Made by a program: the position numbers and the translations under genes. Below the pieces are notes generated by a model that saw only the letters and a program-made list of their open reading frames with translations, did no database searches and was not told where the DNA came from. From assembly GCF_003182255.1 (NCBI RefSeq), contig NZ_QGTQ01000007.1, forward strand, positions 188,158 to 221,729: DNA of 33,572 bases, written 5' to 3'. The first letter of the stretch is position 1, and each line of letters begins with the position of its first letter. The DNA comes from Paenibacillus cellulosilyticus. Lineage in GTDB: Bacteria > Bacillota > Bacilli > Paenibacillales > Paenibacillaceae. Shown piece after piece: positions 31,901-33,572 of this stretch.

Positions 31901-33572
31901 GATGGCACGGCGACAATTACAGTTACAACAGTGGATGGCAGTTACACGGCAACGAGCACCGTAACGGTAACGACGCCTGTAACAGGTGTAACGGTGGACA
32001 AGTCCACGCTGGATCTGTTCGTAGGCGGAGCAGATGAAACGTTGGTTGCAACAGTTAATCCATCAGATGCGACAGATTCTTCTGTGACATGGGGCTCGGA
32101 TGATACGAATGTAGCAACGGTCGTGAATGGTGTCGTCACGCCAGTAGGCGTGGGTACAGCGACGATTACGGTCACGACAACGGATGGCGGCTATACGGCA
32201 ACGAGCATTGTAACGGTAACAAAGCCAGTAACAGGCGTGACACTGGATCAACCGACGCTTCACCTGTATAAAGGCGGGGCAACGGAAACGTTGGTAGCGA
32301 CAGTCAATCCATCAGATGCAACGGATAAGACAGTTACATGGAGCTCGGATGACACGAATGTAGCGACAGTAGTCGATGGTGTCGTTACGGCAGTGGGTGA
32401 CGGTACAGCGCATATTACGGTCACGACAGTGGATGGCGGTTATACAGCAACGAGCAGCGTAACGGTAACGACGCCGGTAACGGGCGTAACGCTGGATAAG
32501 AGCACGCTTCACCTGTTGGTGGGCGGAGCGGATGGAACACTGGCTGAGACGGTTAATCCATCAGATGCAACAGATTCTTCTGTGACATGGAGCTCGGATG
32601 ATACGAATGTAGCAACGGTCGTGAATGGTGTTGTCACGCCAGTAGGCGTGGGTACAGCGACGATTACCGTAACAACGGTCGATGGCGGCTATACGGCAAC
32701 CACCGAAGTCACAGTTACGAAGCCGGTAACGGGTGTGATATTGGATCAGCCAACGCTGCACCTATATAAAGGCGGGGCACCAGGCACATTGACCGAGACG
32801 GTGAGCCCATCGGATGCGACGGATAAAGGTGTAACTTGGAGTTCGAGTGACACGAGTGTCGCAACTGTAGCGGACGGTGTTGTAACGGCAGTCGGGGATG
32901 GCACGGCGACAATTACAGTTACGACAGTGGATGGCGGTTACACGGCAACGAGCACCGTAACGGTAACGACGCCTGCAACAGGTGTAACGGTGGACAAGTC
33001 CACGCTGGATCTGTTCGTAGGCGGAGCAGATGAAACGTTGGTTGCAACAGTTAATCCATTAGATGCGACAGATCCTTCTGTGACATGGAGCTCGGATAAT
33101 ACGAATGTAGCAACGGTCGTGAATGGTGTTGTCACGCCAATAGGCGTGGGTACAGCGACGATTACCGTAATAACGGTCGATGGCGGCTATACGGCAACCA
33201 CTGAAGTCACAGTTACGAAGCCGGTAACGGGCGTGACACTGGATCAACCGACGCTTCACCTGTATAAAGGCGGGGCAACGGAAACGCTGGTAGCGACAGT
33301 CAATCCATCGGATGCAACGGATAAAGGTGTAACTTGGAGTTCGAGTGACACGAGTGTCGCAACTGTAGCGGACGGTGTTGTAACGGCAGTCGGGGATGGC
33401 ACGGCGACAATTACAGTTACGACAGTGGATGGCGGTTATACGGCAACGAGCACCGTAACGGTAACGACGCCTGCAACAGGTGTAACGGTGGACAAGTCCA
33501 CGCTGGATCTGTTCGTAGGCGGAGCAGATGAAACGTTGGTTGCAACAGTTAATCCATTAGATGCGACAGATT
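28973..33572 (+). CDS. Giant secreted protein with propeller-like N-terminus and Big_2 (Ig-like) tandem repeats (3' truncated by window edge)
   Basis: The frame is open from the ATG at 28973 to the window edge, more than 1530 codons. AGGAGG (28961-28966) sets the start. The first ~38 residues form a signal peptide ending AQA. Residues ~40-420 contain regularly spaced blade-like motifs (PMANGNTVIMW, PLSNGNIAFMY, ALSNGNYALLI, GLGDGGFLVV), suggesting a beta-propeller that I cannot assign to a family. From residue 421 come Big_2 bacterial Ig-like domains of 83 residues each: 13 complete and one partial copy. Each has the core pattern P-V-T-G-V-T-L, L-x-x-x-x-GG, NPSDATD, VTWSSDD, NVATVVNGVVT, GTATITVTT. 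Big_2 domains build long stalks in adhesins and surface enzymes. The C-terminal end, where an anchor or functional head could sit, is outside the window. Function is therefore unknown. Confidence 0.88.
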   Translation, partial: MRARARFRRVTVILAFITMLISQVIFGGFINIGVAQAAVNVDYGTAKKIDLSTMGLGYDMTNLPYGQFIGLPGGKVGILGSTAAGHSYSVIDSSGNKVFSLPLNTSAIMGTRATNYSEVYAAPMANGNTVIMWAGQPTGCDQNKGYSVQFIIVDGQGNVVQSATDVSTATANYNCYISAQPLSNGNIAFMYQVTGAEYYYRIFNPTTKAFLSSPVSIEGAGATDSSYTHVLAASSNGTFMVVYHTYNATQYHVAVYQNDGTRIKTFDFGTEDTYGNGEKSLTALSNGNYALLIHTLSGYQLQIFDSSGNTVGSAITSGLTYTATDGSIVENPGVLGLGDGGFLVVDNVYQNIEPDYPGQLYVKQFNNDGTFYNNNSSWTPTGVEGSVYTYGWAFNGYDKGFGFLNWVDSKLYTFGMDTAVPVTGVTLNTSALSLTTGGATSTLTATVAPSNATNKNVTWSSDNTGVATVANGVVTPVSAGTAHITVTTVDGSQTATATVTVTTPVASVTLDHTSLNLETGGSTGTLIATLNPANATNKSVTWTSSNASVATVANGVVTPVGPGTATITVTTADGGKTAACTVTVVTRVSSVTVSPSTLDLKVGGPTGTITSTVSPAGATNSSVTWSSDNSSVATVVNGVVTAVGNGTAHITATTADGGFTSTSTVNVTTPVTGVTLDKTTLSLIKGGAAGTLTAAVNPSTATNKGVTWVSMNPGVATVSNGVITPVGAGTTDIVVTTDDGGFTAISKVTVKTAVTGVMLDQPTMHLFKGGATGTLVATVNPSDATDQGLTWSSDDTNVATVVNGVVTAVGDGTATITVTTVDGSYTATSEVTVTTPVTGVTLDHSTLDLFTGGADGTLVATVNPSDATDSSVTWSTDDASVATVVGGVVTPVGVGTATITVTTADGGYTATSTVTVTTPVTGVTLDQPTLHLFKGGAAGTLTETVNPSDATDKSVIWDSDDTNVATVTNGVVTPVGDGTATITVTTVDGSYTATSTVTVTTPVTGVTVDKSTLDLFVGGADETLVATVNPSDATDSSVTWGSDDTNVATVVNGVVTPVGVGTATITVTTTDGGYTATSIVTVTKPVTGVTLDQPTLHLYKGGATETLVATVNPSDATDKTVTWSSDDTNVATVVDGVVTAVGDGTAHITVTTVDGGYTATSSVTVTTPVTGVTLDKSTLHLLVGGADGTLAETVNPSDATDSSVTWSSDDTNVATVVNGVVTPVGVGTATITVTTVDGGYTATTEVTVTKPVTGVILDQPTLHLYKGGAPGTLTETVSPSDATDKGVTWSSSDTSVATVADGVVTAVGDGTATITVTTVDGGYTATSTVTVTTPATGVTVDKSTLDLFVGGADETLVATVNPLDATDPSVTWSSDNTNVATVVNGVVTPIGVGTATITVITVDGGYTATTEVTVTKPVTGVTLDQPTLHLYKGGATETLVATVNPSDATDKGVTWSSSDTSVATVADGVVTAVGDGTATITVTTVDGGYTATSTVTVTTPATGVTVDKSTLDLFVGGADETLVATVNPLDATD
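30233..33572 (+). repeat. Tandem array of 249-bp Big_2-coding repeats with exact period
   Basis: Units start at 30233, 30482, 30731, 30980, 31229, 31478, 31727, 31976, 32225, 32474, 32723, 32972, 33221 and 33470, the last being cut. Every step is exactly 249 bases, with no insertion or deletion. The early units are divergent. The later ones are closely related and partly alternate between two types (DQPTLHL...KGG and DKSTLDLFVGG). Confidence 0.93.

Noticed and set aside
30505-33259. Many antisense open frames opposite the Big_2 repeats
   Set aside because: They recur with the 249-bp period of the sense repeats and arise because the repeat codons rarely give stops in the reverse frames. The sense frame carries the Ig-like motifs and a strong ribosome binding site.
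1-33572. CRISPR arrays, tRNA or rRNA genes, insertion sequences, prophage or defence systems
   Set aside because: I saw no direct-repeat/spacer pattern, no tRNA cloverleaf or rRNA sequence, no transposase or integrase motif and no defence-type gene. The only arrays are protein-coding domain repeats.

Overview
The window looks like chromosomal DNA from a spore-forming Gram-positive bacterium of the Paenibacillus type. The evidence is strong AGGAGG-type ribosome binding sites, S-layer homology (SLH) proteins, a SleL/YaaH-type spore cortex enzyme, cre-like catabolite sites, and rho-independent terminators with clean U-tracts. Every gene I can support is on the + strand. The species call is inference. 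The first gene is cut by the left edge and the last gene is cut by the right edge.

Layout. (1) 1-4801: an Isd-type heme acquisition operon. It has a surface protein with NEAT domains anchored by three SLH domains instead of a sortase motif, a heme-binding lipoprotein (IsdE-like, both expected ligands present), a FecCD-type permease and an ATPase. A terminator-like hairpin lies between the surface protein gene and the transporter genes. (2) 4915-6405: a six-helix methyl-accepting chemotaxis protein without a HAMP domain. (3) 6406-9090: a secreted GH43 arabinanase-like enzyme with a ricin-type lectin domain inserted into the catalytic propeller, preceded by a long leader with two cre-like sites. 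(4) 9124-13738: a large imperfect hairpin, a 1229-residue SLH multidomain exoprotein and a small membrane protein. (5) 13740-27239: a 13-kb organosulfur island. (6) 27345-28788: a SleL/YaaH-like cortex-lytic glucosaminidase. (7) 28973 to the right edge: a very large secreted protein with a propeller-like N-terminal part and at least 14 Big_2 Ig-like repeats of exactly 249 bp each.

The organosulfur island is the most interesting part. It holds an SsuD-like FMNH2 monooxygenase, a LysR regulator, a two-subunit family I CoA-transferase that seems to lack the catalytic glutamate, a Gln-type thiol dioxygenase resembling 3-mercaptopropionate dioxygenase, a CaiB/BaiF CoA-transferase overlapping it by ATGA, a glutaredoxin, a CmoJ/NtaA-family monooxygenase, and a complete peptide/glutathione-type ABC importer with a fused double ATPase. 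My working model is import of a thiol or thioether compound, C-S cleavage or disulfide reduction, oxidation of the thiol to a sulfinate, CoA activation of the sulfinate, and release of sulfite. Each step is known separately in other bacteria (the 3-mercaptopropionate pathway of Advenella, the cmo/ytm S-alkylcysteine pathway of Bacillus, gsi glutathione import). The combination seen here, with two unrelated CoA-transferases, is not a pathway I recognise. No flavin reductase, desulfinase or sulfite reductase is in the window, so the pathway must rely on genes elsewhere.
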